From Tetrapyrgos nigripes (lineage: Eukaryota; Basidiomycota; Agaricomycetes; Agaricales; Campanellaceae): a stretch of DNA of 64,000 nt. Shown here one piece after another: positions 36,004 through 47,936 of the stretch. Location: assembly GCA_013368315.1 (NCBI GenBank), contig JAACJM010000005.1, forward strand, positions 930,001 to 994,000, read 5' to 3'. Every line of letters starts with the position of its first letter. The stretch's first letter is position 1. Below the pieces are notes generated by a model that was not told the DNA's origin, ran no database searches, and saw nothing but the letters and a program-made list of their open reading frames with translations. A program made the position numbers and the translations under genes.

Positions 36004-36420
36004 ATGCCTAAGAAACTTTCCAAAAATCCCGTCTCTGCCCTGAGAAAGGGCCTCTCCATCCTTCAAAAGAATACCAAGGCCCGCGCAGACGAGATTAGGG
36101 GCAGACGAGATTGACTATGAAGATGGGACAGAAGAGTTGGAAAAGGGTATTTATGAAGCTGTGAAGGAAGCTCAAGATGCACTGGAAAATCTTGAGATCA
36201 ACGGTGGTGATGATGACGGTGATGACGCTCCTTTGGAGCCAGCACCTACACGCCGTGAGGCACTTCAGGCTGTCGGATCCCTTCAACGGTACATTCAAAC
36301 TAAGGATGATCAATACTCAAGGAAGTTACCATTGCCCTCAAGGACATGGTCTAATTCTCCTGCGCCAATGTCGACTTGGCACACCAGTACCTGGGTCCCG
36401 TTACAGCGTGACATCAAATG
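36004..36420 (+). pseudogene. Possible transposase tail remnant
   Basis: A frame from ATG 36004 (MPKKLSKNPVSALRKG) is shifted by a short duplication of GCAGACGAGATT (36087 and 36102), and continues as DYEDGTEELEKGIYEAVKEA, an acidic stretch, then TRREALQAVGSLQRYI. Acidic linkers followed by such TRREALQA helices are seen in fungal pogo/CENP-B-type transposase proteins, as far as I recall. The assignment is weak, but the protein-like composition is real. Confidence 0.3.
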
Positions 36421-36808
36421 ACACGTCAATGTAGACTTGGTCTATGGACTGGAGTCAAGTGAGTACGTGGTGGAGAAGTGAGAAGACGGTCGAGACGTTG
36501 AGAGAGCGGAGGGAGGGGGGTGTCCTGTAGGTAGACAATTCAGTAAGTATTCGAAATAAATCAATATTTTGATTGGTCCATGAGAAACATCCGGGATGGA
36601 AACGGACGCTGGCTGGGCCAATATTTTCGATGATTCCGGTGCAGATAGAGAAAGTGGGAGGACTGTGGATGGAGGGCAGAACGCGCTCAGAAGTCGGAGA
36701 CTTCCAAAAAAGGATATTCACGTGCTGGGAAATATTTGAGACGCGTCTTGCCCACATCTATTTAAATGTCCGCGCGCAACAGCCTATGGATCTATCACTA
36801 AGGTGTAT

Positions 36809-37215
36809 TACGAGGCCAAAGAATGAGGCTGAGTTTTTTACACCCATTTTCCGCTTGTGGCTATACGAATTGTTCCCGTTTTTTCCCTTGCCCCCTGACC
36901 GCTACATACTGGTATTGCATGTTTTTGCGGCGACCCTCGCTAATTCGTCTAAATCACCATCGTTACAATAATCATTCTCCCTGTCTTTCTTGGTCAGGTC
37001 GACGCTGCACTATACTGCATTCCTGCCCACCTCCGACTCAATCGACGTGTAAGCTTCTCATTGTCACCAGCCTCTCCTCTCTGCTTCTCTCCTTGCAAAT
37101 AAAAAAGCTGTAGTATCTATATATTTGTACATGAGAAAAAAATTAATGACTAGTCTATGGTAAATCCTGTGGCCTCGTACTCGCCATGCCTCGGCGCTGG
37201 CCCACACCCCTTTCA
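36809..37215 (+). repeat. Repeat R, complete copy
   Basis: Head TACGAGGCCAAAGAATGAGG at 36809 and tail GGCCTCGTACTCGCC ... GCTGGCCCACACCCC at 37171-37210 bracket about 405 bases. The head begins TACGAGGCC and the tail contains its reverse complement GGCCTCGTA. Confidence 0.7.
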
Positions 37216-38999
37216 TCCATGTAAGAAGAGAAGCAAAGGGTGGCTAAACGAAGGAGGGAGGGAGGTAGGAGAGAGGAGGAGGATTTTATTACTACAGCAC
37301 GAATCCAAGTGCTGAAACGCTGGGTTCCGGGAACCACCCCAATGTACTTACTTAATACATCATTGTTCCCGGAACAGGGATGGTCGCGGTGACGAGTGAA
37401 GGCATCGACGCTCTTTGAACCGGAGTTTACGAATTCAAGCTCCGACTAAACATATGACCAAGGACGCGATCTCGTTTCTTTATTCTTAGCGACGCAACTT
37501 GTGCGCCAGTCCCCGACTCCGTTGTAAGCCCAATTGAACTCAGCAGCAGTTCATCAAGTTGAGGTTCGAAAATCAAGTCATTCGGTCACGGTGTTAAACT
37601 GGGTCAGACGTATATGCAAGTTCCCTGGACCCTGACAGTACTAGTACTCACTACTAGCAGCGTAGCTCTAAAAACATTTCCACTCATGCACCATAAAGCA
37701 GCCCATGCAATTGACCAATTAACACTCCGCAGTATAGGACCATTACTCTCCATGTCTTCAAACTCAGGCCACCAATCTCATTCCTCCAAAAACTGCGGTC
37801 GATACAAATCAATGGGATCAAAAATTAGGATTTGTGATGATTGTTGGTTACATCCGGAGTCGGAATGAATTGATCAGTTCTGACAGCACCCAGACTGAAC
37901 CATTGAATATAAAACCTTTTCACCGAACAGACGACAAAAGCCCTCACTGAAAGCGCAGTCCATTACTTGACACTTTGCTTCATATTCGTGAGCAAACAAG
38001 AAAGCTGTAGACGGAATTCTCTGAATAAAGTAGCTTTTCGGCAATAACATCGGCTTTGAAACGAGCTCTCAATATTTTAGATTGCTTGTTCGGAGCTGTA
38101 TGGTCTAGTACACGCTGGTGGAGATGCAATAGGTCGATAGCAGACAAAAGTTGCAAGAGCTCTGACAACGTTGAGCAAGGAATAATGGGCACGCGCTGGC
38201 AGCAAGACCGAGGCATTGCGAGAGAGTCATGGTGGTAAAGCGTAGAAGGCAATGGAACGCTGAAAACAATGACCTCATGCGGGAATCGCCGTTTAAAATT
38301 TTTCAGAACCCGAATTTGTTGATCGATCGGTGGGACACGTCCCTCCTCCTGTCCCTTCGGTCCGGAGTCGGGGATTTACCGTCTCCGCCAACAGGATTCC
38401 TTTGTCACGATGATGATGAGGCATCAGATATCCGTGGTACCGTGGCTCTCTCATCAGTACCAAGGATGTTTACTATATCGAATGATTCCTTTGCAGAGAT
38501 GCAAGACTCGACTCGGAGTGCGGAGCGATCCATCGATAATTTTCCGGTGAAACGAGGACCAGACCGGTGGGTCACACAGGTTCTGCCTTGTGGCTATGCT
38601 TAAAGGATACACCGCCTCCAACTTATATCCAGGCTGAATCGGATTGACATCCGGGTTGGATACACCCTCCAATTGTTAGATCAGACTAAGCTCGAGGAAA
38701 CTGAGCTTGGTAGGAGCCTGCCTCGTGAAATGAATTCTCAGCTATGAGTCCAGGGATAAATATTTAATGAATGTAGTTTATTAGTTGGTATAGATTTAGA
38801 TGCAGTAAAAGGCTGTAGCCGTAGCTGATAGGTAAGTATAGGTTATGAGTGATGTAGTATAGGATGTCTGGGGAAACCAGCAAGACGAGGAAATATAAGT
38901 ACTAGTAGTTGGAAAGAGAGACAAGCAATAGTTAGTTTAAGTAGATATAAGTAGATATAAAGTAAAACAAAAAAGAGTGAAATGACGACGGTAAGACGT
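37216..38999. other. No supported gene
   Basis: Short frames only. A 37614-37868 frame starts with a hydrophobic stretch (WTLTVLVLTTSSVAL) but has no recognisable fold or family. Confidence 0.4.
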
Positions 39000-41015
39000 T
39001 TATCGTCTCACTTTACAAAGTCTTCCTCCGTCAGTTTCGCGCCAACGGTCTCCACCAACAGCTATCGAGCCGTAGAGAATCTGATCTGGGTCCCATTTGT
39101 CTTTGATCTGCAGTAACCTGTCGTAGTTAGGTCCATAGAAATCCGCCTTAAAATCAGGATCATTGAGGGCAGCCTTAGAAGTAAAGAGTCAGATGTACTG
39201 TAAGAGCGGAGTCTAGTTAACAGACAAACCTCATTCAGGTACGATCCAGAGCCGGGAGTGAGCTGTTTCAAAGGCGATATATCCGTAGCTATCTGGTTCT
39301 GTTGTTGCATTGACTGTACAAAGGATTCTCCATCGGTCAGTGGTCTGTAGAGGATGATCAGTTCGGAACACCTAGTAAGAACCAATTTAATCACTTACAG
39401 CCCCATCGTAAAGTACTTGACGGAATTTCTCCAGGCCGGATGAACAGCATTCTGAGGATGTCCAGCCACCTCCAGCGTAGCACTTTGTGTGAAGTCGAAT
39501 ACAAGGCGGTTCTGATCGACTAGCCCACGGATAATCTTCTGGAGGCTTGCCAGTTTCTCGCTACTATCCCAAAGCGACCTTGGAAGCAGTCGAGTGTCAA
39601 AGAGGGCATTTCCAACCGTCAAACTCTTGAAAATTGTTCCACTGTTATAGGCATCCAGGTATGTACCGTACGTATCCGCTCCAGTAGTATAATTGATTCC
39701 CATGCTATCCAGAGTATTAAGCAGTGGGCGGAGCGAAGCTGTCACTTCCGCAACAGTTTTGTTGATACCATACACTGGATAAAGGGAGAACGACGAGCTT
39801 GAATAGCCTGTGAAGGCCCATAATTTGGAGTCTGTGAGGTTCGGTGTGATGGCTTGATAGGCGTCGATGGCTTGCCAGTAGAGATCCTGACTGATACCAT
39901 CGGAGGTAAAATTCAAAGAGGCGATGGTAACAGGTAGGTCTCGATGAGTTTTGACTGTTACGGACCATACAATACCGTATGTCCCACCGCCCTGCGTGGT
40001 AGCATCAGTAGACGAACAATTGATAAACAGATTAAGCGTACACCACCGCTCAGGGCCCAATAGAGATCTTGATTTTCTTTAGGCGATGCACGGACAAATT
40101 GACCTTGCGTGGTGATGACCTCGAATTCCAATGTCTGGTCCGCTCCCATACCATAGACTGAACTCAGACCGCCGTAACCTCCTCCTTGAATGAATCCACC
40201 AACGTATCCGACTGACTACAGAGATCGTCGCGTGAGTAGCTAGCTTCGCCAAATGAATAAAATAGTACATACAGGACATTCGCCAGCGACGGCAACGACG
40301 CCTCGATTGTGAGCTTCCGCGAGTAGATTGAAGCCTGTGACACCTGCTTGTACTTTGAGTGCTGAACCCGTATATTTCGCTGATCTGAACGTCTTGATCC
40401 AGTCAATATCTTGAAGATGATGCATCCAGACCGCCAATGCCCCAGTGCCTGTTGACCTTCCCATATAGCTTCAGACAGATGTCAGTTGTTAATTGTTTGA
40501 TTAGAAAGGATAAAGCACTCACTCATGTCCCGTATTCCTGACAACGAACCTGATGTTGTGTTGTTTCACAAAGTGAATAGCTTTGATGACGTGATCAGGG
40601 GCTGAGACATTCACAGCGTACTGAACGTACGCTCCGATTCGACAAGGAGTATCCCTAGGATCGAAAGGATCACAGCTCTTGTTGAGAAAGATGGGATCCA
40701 TCATGGAGGATGAGCTGGGCTCACTACGGATCGTAGGTGAGTAAGATGTAAAGAGACTCGTAAATGGAATAGAACGAACTGGAACTCAGGAATGTGCCAA
40801 TTGTTTCGAATGGTATCACATTGCTCCTGGTTGAAAGTAGGATCGTGGCATGGGCTCGCCAGAGGTACGGTATTGACGAGACGACCATCGATGGATTTGT
40901 TGAAAGCATCCCATTCATGTTTGGTTGGCCACGACGGGTCGGTGGGTAGGATCCGACAATCTCTACCAACCGTCAACGATACCAGGGAAGCTAACAACAC
41001 AGCCTTGAGCAACAT
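39000..41015 (-). CDS. Secreted FAD-linked oxidase, berberine-bridge-enzyme type
   Basis: A flavoprotein oxidase of the FAD_binding_4/BBE family, which oxidises alcohols, sugars or alkaloid-like substrates with O2. Start ATG 41013-41015 encodes a signal peptide (LLKAVLLASLVSLTVG). Splicing by eye restores the FAD domain: VVRNTGHDYMGRSTG, with the His that binds FAD covalently, and AGECPSVGYVGGFIQGGG, with the Cys of bicovalent members. The exon join near 40010 gives ALSGGGGGTYGIV. The substrate domain follows, and the BBE C terminus reads SYLNE ... FYGPNYDRLLQIKDKWDP, ending at TAA 39000-39002. All introns are short and the product looks complete at about 590 residues, typical for the family. 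The P450 is the nearest gene upstream. The substrate is unknown. Confidence 0.92.
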
Positions 41016-42587
41016 CAGGACTTGAAGGAGGCTTTGGAGCTGTTACATTTGTACTATATAGTTGCCTTTTTATATGTGGCTGGCTGTTCTTTTTCTTTTG
41101 GATATGTGCGGTTGTGGCGGTTGCAAAGTCTCGGGCTGCATCCATCCTGTATTCTTGCCTCGCCTCTGCCGCATCTGTCGTGAGTCTATTTTCATCCTAA
41201 ATAGCTAGATAGATAAATACACGCCAAGCGGGTTCTTCAGGACCCGTCGGGGTGACGCAGTGTTCCTGTGCAAGCAATGCCACATCTACGGGAAGGGCTC
41301 GCGCTACGGGCTGCATATCGACGGACATCAGTGTTTTGAGATCCCCAATTAGGGACATTGATTCTATCCCTGTTTGAACCAAGCTTGAGCTCTCGGTGAC
41401 GGCCTCCTTCAGCACGAAACTGTTGCTTCCAGTTTACCCGCAGCTGAGTAGATCTCTTCGGCTCTAACTTGCACTGCATGCCACTGGGGTATCTCTGAAG
41501 ATCCCGCAGTCGTTCCTTGAATGATTCCAGTGTCCATGAAGTGCAGGTCCAGGCGCTAGTCTCTAGAGATCAAACGCTGAAACATACAATCCATCATTCG
41601 AGGAAATGGTGTTCTAAATGCAAGATTGCCAAGATATAGAGAGAAGACTACATACAGTTGATTGAGAATCAAACTTAAGTATGTTACAATTGACGAGTTC
41701 TATGTCACGCCGAAAAGACAAGAATATCCACTCGACGGATAGATCACATCACTACTACTGATATAAGATATATCTGTAAAAAAAAGTGTGTTTCCGTACG
41801 CCTTTCTGCCGAGCGGATATTTTTGTATTTTCGGCGTGCATGTATCAGTTCTGCAGTTCGTTTTCGAACTCCGCCGGATTTATCCGTTAGGCGGGCAGAG
41901 TGGCCAAGGCGGATGGGTACGAGACTAAAAGGCCTTGTATCTATGCCACGCGCCAGCGATGGCCCACATTTCCTCGTGAGGTACATACTTACTACATACC
42001 TGTAGATACTTACCAAACATACGAGGTGCATGATAGGTACCAATTGTCTGTATAGGACATGTATCAGATTCATAATGAATGTATCAATGAAAGTAGTTTT
42101 AACGTCGTTCCAGAGGTACCGTCTACACCGTGACCTAGGAACTGGTCTGTCATGATAGATCGATAGATAGATGATGCAGCGTCGTTGAAAGTTGGTTGCA
42201 TGATTACCGTTGGGACAGCGTGAACGGTTCTGGGTCATGGAACGGCGTTGAAGCCACTCAGAACTGTTCTAACAGCAAGTTGAATAGAACAAAACTAGAT
42301 CAGAGTATCAGAGTAGCATTGGTTCGAAAACCAGATGGTCAAGTGTCCATATAATCAATAACCCTTAAGTATTATTGCATTGAAGCCGTAGGCAACTTGC
42401 AGAGTGCCTTTGACGTGCTTAAATGAGGGTACTTATACATACTGCATAAGATAAAAATAACTCGTAGTAATACGCACAAGGTAAAATGAATGTTGAAACA
42501 GCGAAATGGCAAAAAAAAACCTAAGCGAAAGAGAAAGGAGAAGACGCAAAAAGTCCCAAGTCGGAAAGAATGATACGTCCATGTCGA
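41016..42587. other. No supported gene; contains a repeat R tail motif
   Basis: At 41931-41970 the tail motif GGCCTTGTATCTATGCCACG ... GCGATGGCCCACA occurs alone. The bases before it (GCAGAGTGGCCAAGGCGG) resemble a tRNA A box, but no full tRNA can be folded. The rest has no gene. Confidence 0.4.
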
Positions 42588-42600
42588 TTAATGACCCTCA

Positions 42601-43560
42601 TTAATAGCCTGAACACTTCCCATGTCCATGTCCATTACTGTGACTTGGTGAAGCTGGGGAATAATCCGAATGATGTAGAGATAATGGCGACGGGGAAGAC
42701 GATGAATGATGAACAGAAAGAGCAGGAGTATTGGTAAGAGGATAACGAGACTGGGTGGGGACACAAGAAGATGTCGAGGTTGCCAAAGAACGTCAGTTGC
42801 TTGTGTATTCTGAACTTGAGGGCAGCCGTGCGTAGAGGTAGCCTGTTGGAAAGTGTGTAATTGATGGATCAGATGATCTGGTGTACGCTGGCTGTCGAGA
42901 CTGTTGTCTATGTGGTACCGGAGGTGGATGTATGCGTGGAATGAGACGGTCTGCAGCTGCTTTAGGCGAATTAGCGCACCTGCAAAAAAGAAAAAAGAAA
43001 ATGGCAAGGTAATCGTCATCATCGCAAAGCTATTCGGCCCTTCAGAAAGCGAATAAGAGCTCGGGCCATGAGAACCAGAGGAACCACCATTGGAAAATAA
43101 GAGGTTGGAAATGCCATGCGCCGAAGTCTCTGGGATCTGTAACTAGATGACAAGAGGCTTCTTGGTAGGTATATGCGTAAACGTTGACGATGTAGGGGAA
43201 AAGGCTGTAGCTGCTGAGCGGCTTGAGCTCGCGCCAGAGGCTGGAAAAGCAGGAAGGATGAGTGCACTATTATAACGCACCAACGACACCTTCACCGCCC
43301 CATCCTCCAAACTAGCTTCAGGGGCTACTTCCTTCGTCTCAAATCTATCTCTTCCTTCTCCATTGGGTCCTGGGCTATTCGGTGTTGGAGGGAGGAGTCC
43401 CCAGGATTTGACGAGATCGTATGCGTAAAAATGTCTATAACCGATCCTAATACCCGACGGCGTGCACAAAGGGTGTGCTCCAGAGTTGTTTTTGCGGATT
43501 CGGTAGTATCCGAACTGGCAGTGGAGGTATCGGCGGTGTCGATAACGAAGAATGTAGTTA
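42601..43560 (-). CDS. Uncertain Ser/Pro-rich hypothetical gene
   Basis: The minus strand gives protein-like stretches in overlapping frames: FGYYRIRKNNSGAHPLC, SGIRIGYRHFYAYDLVKSWG and a Ser-rich part (ASGASSSRSAATAFSPTSS), then, after a possible intron acceptor at about 42980, a Pro/Ser/His-rich tail. No ATG start or full exon chain could be fixed and no family is recognised. The reading conflicts at its 5' edge with the plus-strand candidate at 43631. Confidence 0.3.
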
Positions 43561-43630
43561 GTGCTTGCTGAGACGTCTTCACGTATGCTGACGTGGTTTT
43601 AAACTCCGCAAAACCGCGACCAAAACTGCG

Positions 43631-44107
43631 ATGCGTCAATTTCTTTCTTCAACTACCATCTCCTCTCTTCCCTCCTTTCACTCCATGGCTCTTCATACTG
43701 AAAAACCCGCCCATTGCCCGCCTTTCAATAGCTTCACTCCGGACTCGTGGTAGGCTTATGGGAGTTCTTTTCGTTTGGTCACCAGTCCTACGTGCTAACT
43801 TCGTCTGCGCAACCATATTCTTCTTTCCCAGTCATTACTTACAGAACTGCTCATATCATTCATTAGTCGAATTTGGTACGTCTTTTAGTCTTTTATAGGG
43901 TTTTTTGGGTCGCTTAACAGATGCTTTTACTGCGCCGTCTCGCTCTTGGCCTATTTGCTCTCAAACCTTTCCTCACCCCTTTCTCGCCATTTCCTCATTC
44001 AACGTATCAGGTAAGCTTTTCATGGAGACTGGCCACTTCTGGTTCTGACGACGACCTCCAAATGACCTCCATACTCGTTTCTTAGGTTCTCCTCTCCCGT
44101 CCTAACC
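43631..44107 (+). CDS. Candidate small spliced gene
   Basis: From ATG 43631 (MRQFLSSTTISSLPSFHSM) four exons can be joined through introns with good GT-AG ends at about 43749-43830, 43876-43920 and 44011-44091, giving roughly 90 residues ending at a TAA near 44106. An alternative start at ATG 43921, with two in-phase introns, would give a different 105-residue product reaching about 44390. Neither matches a family I know. At most one is real. Confidence 0.22.
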
Positions 44108-44583
44108 CACCTGCCCGCTGTTCTTCCTTTCCACTCACGTCGCACACTCCGCACCTGTACCCATGTGCGAAATCGGACCCGTCCTCTCCTTGTGTCGGTG
44201 CTGCGTCGCTTTATGAGGTGAATTGAGTGTGTTCACTGACTCTCTTTTTGTGCATCATTCTTCTCTGATATTTCAATTAGTATTTAGCCAAGTCTCAAGA
44301 ATCAAACCCGACGCCATCTACCGGAAGACCACTACTTAGTATTCGCACACACTCGCCTCTTTACTTGAGTACGCATCCTATTGTAGCTTAGTGAGATATT
44401 GTGTGTTATCGTAGTAGCGTAGTCCCTAAATATGATCAGTTCATTTGGTATATTTGACTCTTTGGCTGCAACAAGTCGCTTGATGGCATCTATGTACTGC
44501 TAATGCTATATTCTGGTGGGGCTTTATTCTTCCATATTCTATCGCTACTTCAGATGCAATTCTATTCCAATGCCGTAGTCCCA

Positions 44584-46069
44584 CTAAAGGGCAGGTGCAC
44601 CCAATACTGGACGGGCAGAGAGCCTTTGGAAATGCCCTCCCAGTTTCAGAAGATAGGAGGGTTCACTACCGTCACCCTGAGTTGCATTCAACGGTTAGTA
44701 ACTACGTACAAAGGCCGAATGCGGACTTACAATTAGACTCTGTGGAAATCCAGGATCGAATGAGACTTGGCTTTCGAGGAATGCCACCTGTTCAGAACTT
44801 AATGTAATGTCCAGAGCTTCCAAATTCTGCTCCAAGTGTTCCACTTTACGCCCTCCAATAACGGGAAAGACATAAGTAGTCTTCTGCATGATATATGCGA
44901 TAGCAACTAGATAAATAATACGTCCTTTTGTCAGTCTTTGAGTACATAGTCTTGGAAGACAGAACGACCTACCTGCTGAAATATTTCTTGCGCCCACTTC
45001 TTTTGCAACTTTCTCCAGAGCATGAGTTATCGTAACCTGTTCAGGTGTTCTCTCCCAGCCCTCCAACGACTTCCTGCCTTCCTCTTTTGTCTCCCTCCTT
45101 CGCTGCTCTTCGGCATCGCTTCGAATTTTTCCATGAGCAAGTACACCCCATGGTGCAAGTGCCATACCTACCAACAATCTCAGTTCATCTAAGAGAATTC
45201 ATGAAGATGGAAAGAGAGCTGACCAAATGAAGCAGCCATAGGGATTATATCTCGCTCAAACGACCTCTGCAGGATGCTCCATTCACCTTGATACACCACG
45301 AATGGGGTCTTACCGTGATCCAGAGCATACTGGTTACATTTAGCTACAATCCATGCCGGTGTATCTGATATACCCTGAATCCAGCATTATTTCAAGTGAG
45401 ACAAAACAGTGAACTTGAAACTTACGAGATACATGACCTTTCCTTGAACGACAAGATTATGGAGTCCATCCATAATTTCCTCGATTGAGGTATCATAGTC
45501 CCACCAATGGAGATAGAAAATGTCAATATAGGTAGTACGAAGTTTCTTGAGGCTGTCGTCAAGGCTGAGATACATGCTCTTCAAGCTATTCCCAACAAAG
45601 TTGACATGTTGTTTGACGGCGGGATTGCCCTTTGTGTACACTCCGGAGTACTACAAAAGTGAAATCAAATAGGAGTCCGTGTTGAGCTATGAGACTACGT
45701 GGAAGAAGTTACCTTGGTGGCTATCACAAGCTGATTTCGGATTCCTCTCTTCTGAGCCCACTCCCCGATGAATTCTTCCGAAGTTCCATCTTGACTAGAA
45801 GCAGAGTTTCGTCAACAAGAACCATGAAGAAGATTCAACACCTACTAAGCATTAGCGGTGTCGATAAAATTCCCTCCTTTATCGAAATACGCGTCCAACA
45901 GCTTGAAACCTGATTCTTTGTCCATGAAGCCCATTATATCACTCCATTTGTCCCCGATAGTCATCGTACCGAGGCATAAAGGCGAGACATGAACACCAGC
46001 GCGTGCTGATAAAACACGATAGACACCTAGCTTTGTGGGCGGGGCTGGCAGAGGAGCGAAAAATGACAT
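44584..46069 (-). CDS. Aldo-keto reductase, aryl-alcohol dehydrogenase type
   Basis: A cytosolic NADPH-dependent reductase of aldehydes and ketones. Start MSFFAPLPAPPTKLGVYRVL is the usual beginning of fungal aryl-alcohol dehydrogenases. The catalytic tetrad is present: Asp in NFIDTANA, Tyr created across the first intron (NAY), Lys in LVIATK, and His in FYLHWWD. Later blocks are MYLGISDTPAW, MALAPWGVLAHGK, ISAVAIAYIMQKTTYVFPVIG and SFDPGFPQSLIG. The last exon (DGSEPSYLLKLGG ... GAPAL) follows an intron at about 44694-44744, with stop TAG at 44584. Introns are short and the product, about 390 residues, is of normal length. It diverges from the SDR gene at 46762, with about 690 bases between. 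The upstream sequence holds an in-frame extra exon candidate, discussed as a finding. Confidence 0.92.
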
Positions 46070-46761
46070 GGCTTTCAGAGCTTCCTAACAAACGAAGGAT
46101 GCGATAAGAAAGAGTTTAGATTGAAGGTCTCGTGCATCTATCATTGGCACTCCCCATCAGAATACTTACTAATGGTAAGTACCGATGGTCTCGGTGCGTT
46201 TGATGCAATATGGCGAATGAAAGGCAACGGGTTAACTTCTGGACACAATGCGGCCATACCGCATTGTATGTAGCAGTGCCTGGAGGAGGAGGAGTGGAGG
46301 AGTGTATTACCCGGGTTAGGACCACCGGGAGAAGCTGCGAAGGTTTCGCATCCAGAAAACTCCGGATCTCTGATGGATTGGCTATTTCATCGGGATTTGA
46401 TAAGACAGATTCAATTGTTGATGTATTTGCGTATCCGGGTAGGTATGTGGATTCGGATATTCGGCTTAGGAACGGGATTGACATTGGACTAAGACGAGAA
46501 AGAGTGGTTGTGAATGCATGTTGCGTTGACGTCGGGTCGATGCAAGGGGGCGCCAGCGGGAACAAAAATTCTGTTGCCGCCGGTAACGGGTTAGTAATGT
46601 GAACAGTTAAAACCAGTGCTCAAGCTGCTGTGCGTCTAATTGCTATCAGCATCTAGGTTCAACGTTCTCTATCTCCGGTACAAACACCGCAAGCCAAGGT
46701 CCAACCGCCATCGTCACAAAAACAAATCACCGGCTTTCAAACATCAGACCCAGAGCACACA

Positions 46762-47936
46762 ATGCTATCTCGAAGTATCCTGAACTCTTCAAACTGGGCG
46801 AGCTTGCGAGGAAAAGTTGCGGTCGTCACTGGGGGTGGAGCAGGAATGTGAGTATCTTTCATTTACAGTATATTTTGGTAACTGACTCTGTGAATGCAGT
46901 GGACTGATGATTGCAAAAGGACTTGTAGCCAATGGAGCCAAAGTTTATATCGCTGACGTTCGTGCAGAAGTTACGAAGAAAGTCGCTCATGAGAACGGAC
47001 TGATGGAGTGAATATTTCTGAATTATTCAGTACGTTGGGACACTAAAAATTCTTCCTTTCTCTATGTAGCTTGCATATGGATGTCACCTCTAAGAATTCT
47101 ATTGCAAAGGCCGTCAAGGTTGTCACTGAAAGTGATGGAAAGCTGGATATTTTGGTGAACAAGTAAGTTCCGTCAAACTATTGCACAAAAGTCATGCCGA
47201 TCAGGAAACTGTATTTAGTGCAGGAATCCCTGGGCCTACCTCACCATACCTTGCCGATATCTTTCCACGCAAAGACTCAGAAGAGACTATCAGCAACCTA
47301 TTATTCAGAGAACACGACTTCAAATCCTGGACTGATGTATTCTCCGTCAATACTTTTGGACCATTCTTTGTTACTGCTGGTTTTCTGCCACTTCTGGAAG
47401 CTGCTGCTCGCACACAAAATCTTGTTGAGGGTGAAACATCAAGTGTTATAAACATATCAAGTGCTGCTGGCTCATTGAAGTCTGGGATGATAGCGGTGAG
47501 CCTCAGATTGACTCTGAATCCGTGAATCGCTGATTGTGTGGTACTTTAAGTAGATACCATATGGAACAACTAAGGCTGCTCTTGAGCATCTTACAACTGT
47601 TATGGCAGCTGAATTTGGGAGGAATAAGATCCCTGTGAGAGTCAACGGGATTGCACCTGGAATATTTGTTACAGAAATGAATCCTCAAGCAGCTGAGGTA
47701 GCCAAAGGACCATTGCCTGGAGGAATCAACCCGGCTCCATTGAAGAGGCCAGGAAGGTGTGTAGAACATATGTGATTTGTGAAGAGCAAGTTCTGGACTG
47801 AATCTGAATGTTTTTGGGTGTTTATAGGGATCATGAAATCGCAGCAGCTGCTATCTTCTTGGCTTCGAGTGGTGGAACATTCACAAATGGTATCACCATC
47901 AGGGTGGATGGTGGTCATAATCTTGTCAATCCTTGA
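46762..47936 (+). CDS. Short-chain dehydrogenase/reductase
   Basis: A classical SDR using NAD(P)H. Start ATG 46762. The cofactor site is VVTGGGAGIGL, split by the first intron. Then come an NADP/NAD-choosing VYIADVR segment, DILVNNAGIPG, catalytic Ser in INISSAAGS and the YxxxK pair in IPYGTTKAALEHL. The tail reads AAAIFLASSGGTFTNGITI and VDGGHNLVNP, stop TGA 47934. Five short introns (46847-46898, 47010-47069, 47163-47218, 47495-47553, 47759-47828 approximately) all have GT-AG ends, and the joined frame has no stop. Length is about 300 residues, normal for the family. The best-known relatives act on sugars or secondary metabolites; the substrate is unknown. Confidence 0.92.

Noticed and set aside
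41889..41940. tRNA-like stretch GCAGAGTGGCCAAGGCGG
   Set aside because: It resembles an A box, but no cloverleaf, anticodon arm or B box follows.
46210..46602. A 130-codon plus-strand frame
   Set aside because: It is antisense to the more protein-like minus-strand exon candidate and has Gly-rich shadow composition.
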